A DNA stretch of 64,000 nt from Polynucleobacter hirudinilacicola (GCF_002192535.1 NZ_NAIA01000003.1:403954-467953); one strand, 5' to 3'; counted from the first letter of the stretch, positions 42,510 through 52,126 are shown. The notes: generated by a model from the letters alone, not told the origin. Numbers and translations: made by a program.

Positions 42510-43163
42510 GTGTATACCGTTAAAGAACTCTTTCCTACGCTTCAGGGCGAAGGCACTCACACTGGACGTGCTGCGGTTTTTTGTCGTTTTGCTGGTTGTA
42601 ATTTATGGAGTGGTCGCGAGGAGGATCGAGCGACTGCTATCTGCAAATTTTGTGACACCGATTTTGTAGGTAGCGACGGTGACGGTGGTGGAAAGTTTGA
42701 ATCTGCCATAGATCTAGCAAATGCAATCGAGTCTGCATGGAAAAGTACCTCAGCAGGACCTCAGCAACGGTATGTCGTGTTCACGGGTGGCGAACCGCTT
42801 TTGCAATTAGATGACGAGCTGATTGCTAAGCTACATGAAAAAGGTTTCGAGATTGCAATTGAAACAAACGGTACTATCAAGGTTCCCAAAGGGGTTGATT
42901 GGGTTTGCGTCAGCCCTAAAGCTGGCTCTGACTTAATTGTTCTTCAAGCGAATGAACTCAAGTTGGTGATTCCTCAAGAAGGGCAGGATTCATTGGAAAA
43001 GTTATTGGCTCGTTTTGAGAAGATGGACTACCGCAATCGCTTTCTGCAGCCTATGGATGGGCCAAACCTTAAAACGAATACCGAATTAGCCATTAGTCTT
43101 TGCCAGAAACGCCCGCTTTGGAGATTGAGTCTCCAATCTCATAAACTCATAGGCATTCGCTAA
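42510..43163 (+). CDS. queE: 7-carboxy-7-deazaguanine synthase
   Basis: 217 residues from a GTG start. QueE is a radical SAM enzyme in queuosine synthesis. The start YTVKELFPTLQGEGTHTGR is typical, and the cluster cysteines are in CNLWSGREEDRATAICKFCD, the longer insert form rather than plain CxxxCxxC. FTGGEPLLQLD follows. The start lies within an inverted repeat (CAATGCG 42486-42492, CGCATTG 42504-42510) and a -10-like TAAAAT sits at 42495-42500, so the message may be leaderless. queD follows. Confidence 0.93.
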   Translation: MYTVKELFPTLQGEGTHTGRAAVFCRFAGCNLWSGREEDRATAICKFCDTDFVGSDGDGGGKFESAIDLANAIESAWKSTSAGPQQRYVVFTGGEPLLQLDDELIAKLHEKGFEIAIETNGTIKVPKGVDWVCVSPKAGSDLIVLQANELKLVIPQEGQDSLEKLLARFEKMDYRNRFLQPMDGPNLKTNTELAISLCQKRPLWRLSLQSHKLIGIR

Positions 43164-43211
43164 GGTGCTTGATAATCTAGCTAAGCCCAGTAATGTATTG
43201 ATTAGATCTAA

Positions 43212-43676
43212 ATGACAAGTAAACAACCTGCAATTTCCATTACCCGCCGTCTTGAATTTGACTCAGGACACCGCATTCCCAATCATGATGGGCAATGTAA
43301 GCATTTGCATGGGCACCGCTATGCTATTGAAGTTACGCTCACTGGAGAAGTTGCAGACCATCCTGGTAAAGCTGACGATGGTATGGTGCTCGACTTTGGG
43401 GATATTAAACGCCTCACCAATCAATATATTGTTGATCTTTGGGATCATGCATTTTTGGTGGCTAAAGAGGATGAAAGTGTAGTTGCATTTTTAGCAACAC
43501 TACCTAATCATAAAACGGTTGTGATGGAGCATGTTCCTACTGTTGAGAATTTAGCTAATGCCGCCTTTGCTATTTTGCAGCCAGTCTTTAGCAAGAATTT
43601 TGGTGGACGCCTTGAGCTTTCTGCTCTTCGTTTATATGAAACTCCCAATTGTTGGGCTGACGTACATCACCCTTAA
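43212..43676 (+). CDS. queD: 6-carboxy-5,6,7,8-tetrahydropterin synthase
   Basis: 154 residues. QueD converts dihydroneopterin triphosphate to 6-carboxytetrahydropterin for queuosine. Zinc ligands are in FDSGHRIPNHDGQCKHLHGHRY (His and catalytic Cys), with the later DFGDIKRL and WDHAFLV motifs and catalytic His-Glu near the C-terminus (ALRLYETPNCWADV). It ends directly before the tadA ATG. Confidence 0.94.
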   Translation: MTSKQPAISITRRLEFDSGHRIPNHDGQCKHLHGHRYAIEVTLTGEVADHPGKADDGMVLDFGDIKRLTNQYIVDLWDHAFLVAKEDESVVAFLATLPNHKTVVMEHVPTVENLANAAFAILQPVFSKNFGGRLELSALRLYETPNCWADVHHP

Positions 43677-44135
43677 ATGAACCAAGCAGAGCTTGACCGC
43701 CAATTTATGGAGCAGGCTCTAGAGCAGGCTCAGTTAGCTGCTATTGCTGGTGAAGTCCCTGTGGGTGCTGTCATCGTACGCAATGGAGCAGTACTTTCTA
43801 AAGCGTTTAATAAGCCCATCACCAATCATGATCCAAGTGCCCATGCCGAAATGTTGGCACTTAGACAGGCAGCTTTATCTGAAGAGAATTATCGCTTGCC
43901 GGGCACCACCCTTTATGTCACCTTAGAGCCTTGCACGATGTGCGCTGGTGCAATGTTGCATGCTAGAGTAGATCGTATTGTTTATGGGGCTGCAGACCCC
44001 AAAACCGGTGCCGCTGGTAGCGTTTTAGATGTATTCTCATCAAAACAAATCAATCATCAGACCGTTATTGAAGGCGGAATGATGGGTGAGGAGTGCGGTC
44101 AATTGCTGCGTGATTTCTTTAAGGAACGACGTTGA
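43677..44135 (+). CDS. tadA: tRNA-specific adenosine deaminase
   Basis: 152 residues. TadA converts A34 to inosine in tRNA-Arg(ACG). The zinc-deaminase motifs are HAEMLALRQAA (HAE) and TLEPCTMCAGAMLHARVDRIV (PCxxC). It begins immediately after the queD stop and overlaps the next gene by four bases. All three upstream-linked genes act on tRNA (queuosine and inosine). Confidence 0.95.
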   Translation: MNQAELDRQFMEQALEQAQLAAIAGEVPVGAVIVRNGAVLSKAFNKPITNHDPSAHAEMLALRQAALSEENYRLPGTTLYVTLEPCTMCAGAMLHARVDRIVYGAADPKTGAAGSVLDVFSSKQINHQTVIEGGMMGEECGQLLRDFFKERR

Positions 44136-45076
44136 AAGCCATTCACTTGATTGCCCCTTCTGGAGCAAGTCTCGATGATAAAAGTCCTTTAGCTGGGATC
44201 GATTGGCTAAAGCGTCAAGGCATTGCTATTGAGAATGCAGAATGTGTGCAGCGTGTTCATGAGCGTTTTGCAGGAAGCGACGAGGTACGCTTAAATGAAT
44301 TCAATACTCTAGCGACACTCAATCCTCAGACTCTAGTAATGGCGATGCGGGGTGGTTATGGTATTCATCGCTTGCTTCCCAATATTGATTGGACTGGCAT
44401 TTCTAAAGCAGTTGCTAGTGGATTGCAAATTTGCGGGCACAGTGATTTCACGGCATTTCAATTGGGCTTGTTGGCTAAGAGCGGTGCCATCACTTTATCC
44501 GGACCAATGCTGAATTATGATTTTGGCAAGATCGATGATACCGGCAAAGCAATAGAGCCTGATGGCTTTATGTGGAAACACTTTCAATCTGCTATTCAAG
44601 AGCGAAAACTCGATTGCAGCGTATCCGCATCACAAGTATTTCTGGCGAACTCCGGCGGCAATAAGCTTACAGGGATGTTATGGGGCGGTAATTTGACAGT
44701 CTTAGCTGGTCTAGTGGGAACTCCCTATCTACCTTCTCAGCAGCAAACCCAAAATGGCATTTTATTTTTAGAGGATGTGAATGAGCATCCTTATCGTATA
44801 GAACGCATGCTGATGCAATTACTGGATGCCGGAATACTCGGCAACCAGTCGGCCATCCTTCTAGGAGGCTTCTCCGCCTATCGTTTGTACGACAACGACA
44901 AAGGGTATTCATTAGAGCGCGCAATTGAAGCTATTCGTAAGCGTTTGCCTGAGAGCATTCCTATTTTGACGGATCTACCATTTGGTCATCAAGCCAATAA
45001 GCTCACACTACCAATGGGTGCTCAAGCTACTCTTGATTACAGCCCTAGTGGATTTACTATTAAAGCAAGCTGGTAA
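44132..45076 (+). CDS. ldcA: LD-carboxypeptidase
   Basis: 314 residues from a TTG start overlapping the tadA stop (TTGA). LD-carboxypeptidases (peptidase S66) remove the terminal D-Ala from murein tetrapeptides during recycling. The Ser nucleophile lies in VMAMRGGYGIHRLLP or the following GHSDFTAF region, and Glu/His of the triad in the C-terminal half (LFLEDVNEHPYRIERMLMQL, DLPFGHQANKLTLPMG). The SOUL protein gene starts at the next base after its stop. Confidence 0.9.
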   Translation: MKAIHLIAPSGASLDDKSPLAGIDWLKRQGIAIENAECVQRVHERFAGSDEVRLNEFNTLATLNPQTLVMAMRGGYGIHRLLPNIDWTGISKAVASGLQICGHSDFTAFQLGLLAKSGAITLSGPMLNYDFGKIDDTGKAIEPDGFMWKHFQSAIQERKLDCSVSASQVFLANSGGNKLTGMLWGGNLTVLAGLVGTPYLPSQQQTQNGILFLEDVNEHPYRIERMLMQLLDAGILGNQSAILLGGFSAYRLYDNDKGYSLERAIEAIRKRLPESIPILTDLPFGHQANKLTLPMGAQATLDYSPSGFTIKASW

Positions 45077-45712
45077 ATGGTTTTAAGACATCTTTTTGCA
45101 AGAATTATTCTAAGCACTATTACGCTGACTTTTATGGGGGCAGTAATGGCAATCGAAGAGCCTAAATTTTCAGTTTTAGAAAAAAATCCACCATTTGAGC
45201 TTAGGTCATATGCCCCGATGATATTGGCCGAAGCCCAAACAGAAGGTGATCTAGACGAGGCCTCAAGCCAGGGTTTTCGACTAATTGCTGGCTACATCTT
45301 TGGGCAGAACCAGGTGAGCGAAAAGATTGCGATGACCGTGCCAGTAGCTGTTGAAGAGCAGGCACCTAAGAGTGCAAAGATTGCGATGACCGCACCCGTC
45401 AATATTGAATCAAATGCTGGGAAATGGACAGTTTCATTTGTGATGCCATCTGAATACACTATGGAAAGCCTGCCTAAGCCGCTTAATCCAAGAGTTCAGT
45501 TGCGCCAGATCCCAGCTGTAAAGCGCGCAGTGATTGTTTTTACTGGCTTTAATAGCGAGAATAAAGTCGCCGAAAAAACACTAGAGCTAGAAGAGTGGAT
45601 GCGGAGTAAAAATCTTCAAGCAGTTGGCGTGCCGAGGTTTGCACGCTACAACCCACCTTGGTCGATACCCTTTATGCGCCGTAACGAAATCATGATTGAT
45701 GTTCGTGACTAG
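45077..45712 (+). CDS. SOUL family heme-binding protein, exported
   Basis: 211 residues with an N-terminal signal or anchor (about 8-25, FARIILSTITLTFMGAVMA). The SOUL domain begins EEPKFSVLEKNPPFELRSY and has the repeated KIAMTVPVAVE / KIAMTAPVNIE segments and the final GVPRFARYNPPWSIPFMRRNEIMI. Such proteins bind heme or free porphyrins; the periplasmic bacterial ones are poorly studied. It is the last gene on the plus strand here and convergent with rlmJ. Confidence 0.9.
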   Translation: MVLRHLFARIILSTITLTFMGAVMAIEEPKFSVLEKNPPFELRSYAPMILAEAQTEGDLDEASSQGFRLIAGYIFGQNQVSEKIAMTVPVAVEEQAPKSAKIAMTAPVNIESNAGKWTVSFVMPSEYTMESLPKPLNPRVQLRQIPAVKRAVIVFTGFNSENKVAEKTLELEEWMRSKNLQAVGVPRFARYNPPWSIPFMRRNEIMIDVRD

Positions 45713-45731
45713 AGGCCTTTCAGTAAATCAC

Positions 45732-46601
45732 TTAAGCTTCAAAACTCTTTAGTAAAAATTGGGCACCTCCATCTACTCCTAAGGCCTTAGTCAGAATAGG
45801 TAGCGCCTCTGATAAATGCTTTTCTAAGGTCCATGGAGGATTGATGATGAACATTCCGCTAGCCTGAAGACGTCGCTCGCCAGGCGCATTCTCAATTCTC
45901 AATTCTGTATGAAGCCATGAGCGTTTATGACTCGCAGCAATTTTCTTCATGCGATCTGGGAGCGCTGCCGATTCTCTCCTAGAGAGGGCGGGGTACCAAA
46001 TTGCATAACAGCCAGTAGCAAAGCGTTGCAGAGCCTCTTCCATCGCCGCTTCAAGAAAACGGTAGTCTTGCTTATCTTCATAAGAGGGATCAATGAGAAC
46101 AAGGCCTCGCCTGCTGGGCGGGGGAAGCAAACCTTTGAGTCTACTAAAGCTATCTGCGGCGTAAATATCAATTTGCTTAGCTTGTTTTAGCTCACCAATA
46201 TTGTGTCGAAGAATGTCAATTTCTTTGGGGTGAAGTTCAAATAACTTGAGTCGATCTTGTGGTCGCAGTAAGCGAGCCAAGATAAAAGGAGATCCTGGAT
46301 AGGTGGCAAGATCGCCCCCCATATTTTCTGCATAAATAAACTCCAAATACTTACTAATACTCTCTACAGTTGGATTGCCTGCTTCAATAAATTTGAGCAA
46401 TCGAAATATTCCACCCTCAGCTTCCTTGCTCACAGCAGCAAAACCATCTTTTAGGCTGTAAATACCAGCACCGGCATGGGTGTCAACAATCGTTAGTGCG
46501 CCAGGCTTTTCCTGAAGATATTCAACTAAATGAATCAGTGTGAGGTGTTTCAGAATATCGGCATGACTGCCAGCGTGAAACGCGTGTCGATAGCTAAACA
46601 T
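45732..46601 (-). CDS. rlmJ: 23S rRNA (adenine-2030-N6)-methyltransferase
   Basis: 289 residues. RlmJ methylates A2030 of 23S rRNA. The start MFSYRHAFHAGSHADILKHL is diagnostic, and the catalytic motif is LVLIDPSYEDKQDY (DPxY type), with the SAM-binding part around VDTHAGAGIYSL. It lies 6 bases downstream of the PAP2 gene on the same strand. Confidence 0.95.
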   Translation of the reverse strand: MFSYRHAFHAGSHADILKHLTLIHLVEYLQEKPGALTIVDTHAGAGIYSLKDGFAAVSKEAEGGIFRLLKFIEAGNPTVESISKYLEFIYAENMGGDLATYPGSPFILARLLRPQDRLKLFELHPKEIDILRHNIGELKQAKQIDIYAADSFSRLKGLLPPPSRRGLVLIDPSYEDKQDYRFLEAAMEEALQRFATGCYAIWYPALSRRESAALPDRMKKIAASHKRSWLHTELRIENAPGERRLQASGMFIINPPWTLEKHLSEALPILTKALGVDGGAQFLLKSFEA

Positions 46602-46607
46602 GGTGAA

Positions 46608-47399
46608 TCACTCTGAACTGGTGAGTGATTTATTAAACTGAGCTTTAATAAATAAAACTAAGGTTATGAGCAAAATGACCACGGAGGCATACTGCAGCGG
46701 CTGGTTTAGCTCATGATCCATAATTTGCGTTAGGTGAGCATAGATTGCGGCAACTCCACCAATCGCCACAATACGTAGCCAGGCACTCCGAGGGGAAAGA
46801 TATTTTTCAGGAAGGCGATTAGCAAATAAAGCCCCTAACATCCCGCACCATATTCCAAATCCTGCGCCACCCAATACATCAGTTAACCAATGGGCCCCAA
46901 TGGCGCTGCGCGATAGCCCAACGAAAGCTGCAATCACAAAGAGGATTAATAAAAGCTTACGCTTATCTTTATCAAAAGCAAAATATAAGGCTGCAGCAAT
47001 AGCAAAAGCCGTTAGTGTATGACCAGAGGGAAAGGCCTTGTGGAGCAGGGGTTCGCCAAGGCGGTAGTAACTACCCTCTGTTAAAACCCCAGCAGGCCTT
47101 GGAAGATCAAAATAATTTTTGAGAAGAGGACTGGTAATAGCAGAGATAAAGCCTGCAAAAACTGCTGCACTGAAAGCGCGAGGTGCTAACAATAGAAGTG
47201 GAAAGGCAAGAGCAAACACGCCCCATCCATTCCCTAGAAATGTCAGCCATGCCCAAAGTGTGTCCGGTAGTGATCTTGCTAATTGATTCAGAAATAGAAA
47301 GCTACTGCTTTGGAATTCGCCAAAATAGATTGCAAATGCGAGTGCTAGCGGGGCTATTGGAATGAACCAAGCTAATACTGGAATAGCCTTTTTGTCCAT
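46608..47399 (-). CDS. PAP2-family membrane phosphatase
   Basis: 263 residues, about six or seven membrane helices. The acid-phosphatase motifs of PAP2 (lipid A/undecaprenyl phosphatase) proteins are visible: a degenerate first motif near FDLPRPAG, PSGHTLTAFAIAAA, and SRSAIGAHWLTDVLGGAG. The substrate may be undecaprenyl diphosphate or a lipid A phosphate. It lies in a block with glycosyltransferase genes, which fits an envelope role. Confidence 0.88.
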   Translation of the reverse strand: MDKKAIPVLAWFIPIAPLALAFAIYFGEFQSSSFLFLNQLARSLPDTLWAWLTFLGNGWGVFALAFPLLLLAPRAFSAAVFAGFISAITSPLLKNYFDLPRPAGVLTEGSYYRLGEPLLHKAFPSGHTLTAFAIAAALYFAFDKDKRKLLLILFVIAAFVGLSRSAIGAHWLTDVLGGAGFGIWCGMLGALFANRLPEKYLSPRSAWLRIVAIGGVAAIYAHLTQIMDHELNQPLQYASVVILLITLVLFIKAQFNKSLTSSE

Positions 47400-47404
47400 C
47401 CTGC

Positions 47405-48664
47405 TTACTGACCTTTAGTCTTATCTGCATCTTGTAGCTGAATGGTGACTTTCTCTAAGACTTGAGCAACTGTAATTGCTTGCATACAAACATTATCCTG
47501 ACAAGGCGTTTTGCGATGATTTGCTGCGCTGACACATGGAGAGCATGCTAAGTTTGCCGTGATTGCAATCGAGTTTCCTACGGAGCCATATAGAGCGGGA
47601 GTTTCCGGTCCAAAGAGAACAACAGTTCTTAGCGAAGTAACTGCTGAGAAGTGACCTGGACCAGAGTCATTGGTCACCATGACATCCGATAGGGTGTAAA
47701 GCGGCGGTAACTCTGCAAAACTCACTTGACCTGCAAAGTTCAAAGCGTTTTTAATATTAGCTACTGTACGAACTTTTTCTACATATGCAAATTCAGCAGG
47801 GGAGCCTGTGATCAAAATCAGATCACTCGGATATTGTTGATGAACACCTTGAATTAATTCAGAAAAGCGCTGCTGCGCCCAGCGGCGTTGCGGTAGTAAA
47901 TCACTGGCATTTGGGTTAATCAGAATTAAGCGATGCTTACCATGAATATATTCAACCCCAGATTCCTTAGCCAATTTTTCAACTCGCTCGCGAACGTTAA
48001 TAAGTGCCTTTGGGTCAATGACAGCTTGCACTAAACGTACCTCAGAGTCTGGAATCTGAATTTTGCTAAACGGCACTTCAATGTGTTTTGCAAAGGCCGC
48101 ATGAATTAAAGAAAGAAAGTTCTTAGTGATGTGAATATGAGGGTTGTAGTGCACCTTACGGGTGAGCATGAAGCCACGCCACAAGCCTTCGCCATGAAAG
48201 ATGTGATAACCCACGCGGCGTCTAGCGCCACATAGGCCGGTGAGCAGGGCGGTAAAGCGTGAGAATAGCTCGAGATCAATGACAGTATCAATCCGATGAC
48301 GGCGTGCGATGATTAAAAAACGTAAGGTATCTTTAATCAAACCACCCAAGCTAGAGGAATCAATTGTAAAAATATTTTCTGGTTTGACGGTATTGAGTAG
48401 AGTCAGACTGGCACGATTGCTCTTAAAGATGAGAAAGAAAAGTTCAGCGCCACGAGACTGTGCATTACGCATAGCCGGATCAACCAAAATCGCGCTACCC
48501 ATTTCTGAGAGCTCAATGAAAAGTAATTTCTTGGGAGTCTCCAACTCGCGGCCAAAGATATTCTTTACACCATCCATGAGGGCTACTAATGGGCTAGCGA
48601 TTGCGCAGAGTGGCACACCGACCCAATGATCGATGGCACGCATGGTATTGACGCTAATAGTCAT
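47405..48664 (-). CDS. Glycosyltransferase family 9 (heptosyltransferase-like) protein
   Basis: 419 residues. GT9 enzymes add heptose to the lipopolysaccharide core. The C-terminal domain shows LINPNASDLLPQRRWAQQRF, ILITGSPAEFAYVEKV and VTNDSGPGHFSAVTSLRTVVLFGPETPALYG, the family's sugar-nucleotide site. Cysteines near the C-terminus (CSPCVSAANHRKTPCQDNVC) are a common tail in this group. The exact sugar cannot be told from sequence. Confidence 0.87.
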   Translation of the reverse strand: MTISVNTMRAIDHWVGVPLCAIASPLVALMDGVKNIFGRELETPKKLLFIELSEMGSAILVDPAMRNAQSRGAELFFLIFKSNRASLTLLNTVKPENIFTIDSSSLGGLIKDTLRFLIIARRHRIDTVIDLELFSRFTALLTGLCGARRRVGYHIFHGEGLWRGFMLTRKVHYNPHIHITKNFLSLIHAAFAKHIEVPFSKIQIPDSEVRLVQAVIDPKALINVRERVEKLAKESGVEYIHGKHRLILINPNASDLLPQRRWAQQRFSELIQGVHQQYPSDLILITGSPAEFAYVEKVRTVANIKNALNFAGQVSFAELPPLYTLSDVMVTNDSGPGHFSAVTSLRTVVLFGPETPALYGSVGNSIAITANLACSPCVSAANHRKTPCQDNVCMQAITVAQVLEKVTIQLQDADKTKGQ

Positions 48665-48682
48665 AGTTTTGCTCTAAAGGAA

Positions 48683-49726
48683 TTATTTTCGTTTTAGTAA
48701 AAAGTATGCACCAGGCAGCACTGATAAAACAGTAATTGCGCCGTAGCTAATAGATGCCAATACAGTTAATGAGGGACTAACACCCCAGAGTGCCAATACG
48801 GAGGATAGGGTGGCTTCACGCAATCCCCATCCGGAAATACTAATGGGCAACATCAGTAGTAGGCTTAAGGCTGGCAGGCCAATCATTAAACCCTCAATTG
48901 GCGCATTAACTCCATATGCCTTCATGCAGAACAGTAGCGTCAGAATAGTCAGGCAGTGAATTCCAACGGCTAAAAAAGCTTGTGCAATATTGGTTGGCCA
49001 AGAAAATGCCAATTGAATTCCTGGCATTGCATTATTCATTTGGAGTCGGTTTAATAATGTTTGTAGTAGCTGCCTGGTTTTGGACCAAGCTAAGAGGAGA
49101 GCAATGAGAACTCCTGACAAAAGCATGATGCCTATTACGGCATAGCCTAAATCTTGTCCCCAGGCGGCAAGAGTGGCACCACCTATGATTAAGCCAATAC
49201 CGCCTAATAAATTATTACCCGCTAGGCCCAGAAGGCGATCTACTAAGGTCATCGCAAAGCTAAGGCGTAGTTTGGGGGTCGCAAGTCCCAGGTCTACTGA
49301 GTGGTGAAGCTCTTCATCTAACTCTTTGCGGTCACTAAAGTTTCCTGAGGTAGTAAGGTGGGTTGCTGTGATGGCGCGATAGCTATCTCCGCCCAATGTA
49401 CTTGGAAGACCTTGGTTAATGAGCCCACCAGCAAAATACAGGCCAATATAGGAATGAATGCGACGCGGAAATCCGACTGCCTGCATAAATAATCCCCAGC
49501 GGTAACCGCCACAAACATATGCAGTCATCATGCTAGCTAAGGCAGCCAAAAACCAAATTGGCTCCATTTTGATTTCTGAATCTAATAAGGTATGCCAGTC
49601 AATTCCGCTGGTTGCTTTCCAGAGAAGTGCAATCGAAAGCAGAATACGGATGGTGGGCCATGCGCGCTTCAGAATTGATTTCCACCCAGAAGGGGTTTTG
49701 GGGGTGGATTGGGGTATTGAACTCAT
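48683..49726 (-). CDS. Lysylphosphatidylglycerol synthase TM-region / UPF0104 membrane protein
   Basis: 347 residues from ATG 49726 (MSSIPQSTPKTPSGWK); a TTG at 49804 would overlap the next gene and adds only a shadow. About eight membrane helices; FAGGLINQGLPSTLGGDSYRA and ISGWGLREATLSSVLALWG are the conserved motifs of the AglD/LPG-flippase-like family. Such proteins often move or assist lipid-linked sugars. It lies between GT9 and GT39 genes. Confidence 0.85.
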   Translation of the reverse strand: MSSIPQSTPKTPSGWKSILKRAWPTIRILLSIALLWKATSGIDWHTLLDSEIKMEPIWFLAALASMMTAYVCGGYRWGLFMQAVGFPRRIHSYIGLYFAGGLINQGLPSTLGGDSYRAITATHLTTSGNFSDRKELDEELHHSVDLGLATPKLRLSFAMTLVDRLLGLAGNNLLGGIGLIIGGATLAAWGQDLGYAVIGIMLLSGVLIALLLAWSKTRQLLQTLLNRLQMNNAMPGIQLAFSWPTNIAQAFLAVGIHCLTILTLLFCMKAYGVNAPIEGLMIGLPALSLLLMLPISISGWGLREATLSSVLALWGVSPSLTVLASISYGAITVLSVLPGAYFLLKRK

Positions 49727-49776
49727 AGGCGTAAGGATAATGCTTTGGGCGCCTAAGGTCCTGAATTTGAGGGGAA

Positions 49777-51273
49777 TTACTCTGCTGCGGATGGTCCTTG
49801 CCAATTACTGCAAAGGCTAAAGTCAAATTTAGACAATACCCGGCCAAAGCGCTGGATTTCTAGGTTATCCAGAGGCTCACAGCGCTCAAAGCCTGCTTTC
49901 GTAGCAATGGGAGGCGGAAATGACATGCCTGACCAATGAATCAGCAGGATATTTGCCCCCGAAGGAAGTTCTCCAAACCAGAGGTCAAATTGATCTTTTC
50001 TTTGATCAAGTACAAATACAGGGATCGGTTTTGCGTACCAGGCAGCTCGACTTCCTAAAGTCCAATTTTGCACGGCAATACCATCAGCTTTGGTGGCTTG
50101 AGTTAATTCAGCAGCTTTTTGGCCTGCGCTCTTCCAGCCATAAAGATCAGCAATTGGATTGGATTTAATGGATGCTGAGCTAATGCCACCAGATAAAACA
50201 AATCCAAAGCCAATTAGGCAAAGTGCAATTTGTAATATGAATAAAAGACGTATGACAGTGCGATGCTGAATAGACCAAGCCTTTGCTAAACCAATGCCAG
50301 CAAACGGTGCCAAACAAAACCATGCAGGTGTTGTCCAGTGGGGTAGGCTACCGCCACCAGAGAGACTTGCAAAAATAACAAAGGGAATAAAAAAGAATCC
50401 AAGCAAAGACAATAAAGATAGCTTGGTTCCATGCATGCAGTCTTTGAGAAAGATATAGCTACCTATGATGAGTAGCGGGCCGAACGCAATAATCTGAATT
50501 CCAAGGAATGCGCCTAATCTTCGCCATAACCATTCACCACCGCTGCCATGGGCGATCTGATATTTAAATGAAATCCAGTCATTGACCCAATTCCAATACA
50601 GGACAGGGCTAATTAAGAGTAGAGCAAGAATAGCGGCTAACCAAAAACCTATTTTTCCGATCCAGGGTTTTCTACGGGCGCTAATTAATACGAGAAGTAG
50701 AGCAAAGGCAGTAAAGATGGCGGTGTATTTGCTCAGGCCAGCTAATCCAAGTAATGCGCCAGTCAATAACCAATCACCAATCGTGAAGTGATCTTGAATT
50801 AACCAACGCAGCGCCATTAACATCAGACCAAGACTTAAGGGCGCCAATAAAGTATCTGGTAATAAACCAATTGCCAGAACATGGGGCATTGGCGCAGCAA
50901 TAATGGCGAGAACAGCCATCAAACCACAAGCGTTAGCAGAAGGTAGTGCACTAGTGAGATAGCCGGAGTTTCTGCCTTGGATATAGCGGTGAATTTCTAG
51001 TGTGACTAGGTAAACTAGAAAACAGGCGATTGCCCAGAGAAATTCAGGCACTAGACGAATTAAACCCTCTGAAGAAGTAAGGGCAACCAGCGGCCACTGG
51101 ATCCAGCCCACCAATGGTGGGTGATCAAAATAGCTCCAAGCTAAATGCTGAGCATATAAGGCGTAGTGGGCTTCATCAACCGAAAATTCAATTGAGAAAC
51201 CTAGGGCAAAATGAACTAGCGCTGCTATACAAATGCAGATTGCCGCCCAGCTTGAAGGTGATTGATGGCGCAT
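49777..51273 (-). CDS. Glycosyltransferase family 39 (ArnT/PMT-like) protein
   Basis: 498 residues, multi-pass. The first periplasmic loop has FSVDEAHYALYAQHLAWSYFDHPPLVGW, with the catalytic acidic residue of GT39/GT83 enzymes that transfer a sugar from a polyprenyl phosphate. Together with the flippase-like neighbour it suggests modification of lipid A or other envelope glycan. The ATG at 51273 faces the DUF3047 gene, so the two are divergent. Confidence 0.87.
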   Translation of the reverse strand: MRHQSPSSWAAICICIAALVHFALGFSIEFSVDEAHYALYAQHLAWSYFDHPPLVGWIQWPLVALTSSEGLIRLVPEFLWAIACFLVYLVTLEIHRYIQGRNSGYLTSALPSANACGLMAVLAIIAAPMPHVLAIGLLPDTLLAPLSLGLMLMALRWLIQDHFTIGDWLLTGALLGLAGLSKYTAIFTAFALLLVLISARRKPWIGKIGFWLAAILALLLISPVLYWNWVNDWISFKYQIAHGSGGEWLWRRLGAFLGIQIIAFGPLLIIGSYIFLKDCMHGTKLSLLSLLGFFFIPFVIFASLSGGGSLPHWTTPAWFCLAPFAGIGLAKAWSIQHRTVIRLLFILQIALCLIGFGFVLSGGISSASIKSNPIADLYGWKSAGQKAAELTQATKADGIAVQNWTLGSRAAWYAKPIPVFVLDQRKDQFDLWFGELPSGANILLIHWSGMSFPPPIATKAGFERCEPLDNLEIQRFGRVLSKFDFSLCSNWQGPSAAE

Positions 51274-51321
51274 AAACCGATTTTAGACTTACTCGGGAAA
51301 TTCTTTGGGACAATTAGTAAT

Positions 51322-52119
51322 ATGTTCAAACGTGTTTTATATCTCTTGATGCTCTTTACGCTGCTTGCATTAGCTGGCTGTGCAGGTTTTGGTGGCGGAT
51401 CAGTTCAGGATGAGTTTGGACAGGCTTTTGATCCTAATAAGCTTCCAGCGCAGGACGAATTACCTAAATTTTCTGCCGAGACTGCTCGTAGCGGCATGCC
51501 GAATGGCTGGAATTTTTATCGCATAGCGCCTTATAAAAAGAATACCGTTTACCGTCTTGAGAGTTACCAAGGCAGAACTGTTTTGAGTGCTAATTCCAAA
51601 ACATCTGCATCGGGTTTGGCAGTAAAACTGCGCCCAAGGCAAGTAAATAATTTATGGCTACAGTGGGAGTGGAAGGCTTTGAGTTCTATTCCCGAGGCCG
51701 ATAATGCAGAGCGTTATAACGATGATGCGCCCCTCAGAATCTTGGTTGCGTTTGATGGCAATAAATCTAAATTGCCGTTGAAGGAAAAAATGAACTTTGA
51801 GATGGCCAGCCTCATTAGCGGTCAAGAAATGCCTTATGCAACACTGATGTATATCTGGTCGGGTAAATCTCCTGTAGACACAATTATTACTAATGCGCAT
51901 ACCTCACGTATCAAGATGATTGTGGTCGACTCTGGCTGGGAAAATTTAGGAAGCTGGCACAACCATCAACGTGACCTTACCGCTGATTACAAGCGAGCCT
52001 ATGGCGAAACTCCGGGAGAGATTATTGGAATCGCATTGCTGACTGATACTGACAACACAAAATCAGAAGCGCGTGCCATCTACGGCGATATTGAACTCAT
52101 TCGCAAGAATCCGAAATAA
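51322..52119 (+). CDS. DUF3047 lipoprotein
   Basis: 265 residues from ATG 51322; the longer frame back to 51262 (TTG) overlaps the neighbour and lacks a signal. The N-terminus MFKRVLYLLMLFTLLALAGC is a lipoprotein signal with lipobox LAGC (Cys20). The mature domain shows the DUF3047 pattern: LSANSKTSASGLAVKLRPRQ, LWLQWEWKA, LRILVAFDGNK, TLMYIWSGKSPVDTIITNAH and a final DIELIRK. Function unknown. It is convergent with copA. Confidence 0.87.
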   Translation: MFKRVLYLLMLFTLLALAGCAGFGGGSVQDEFGQAFDPNKLPAQDELPKFSAETARSGMPNGWNFYRIAPYKKNTVYRLESYQGRTVLSANSKTSASGLAVKLRPRQVNNLWLQWEWKALSSIPEADNAERYNDDAPLRILVAFDGNKSKLPLKEKMNFEMASLISGQEMPYATLMYIWSGKSPVDTIITNAHTSRIKMIVVDSGWENLGSWHNHQRDLTADYKRAYGETPGEIIGIALLTDTDNTKSEARAIYGDIELIRKNPK

Positions 52120-52126
52120 AAATTAC

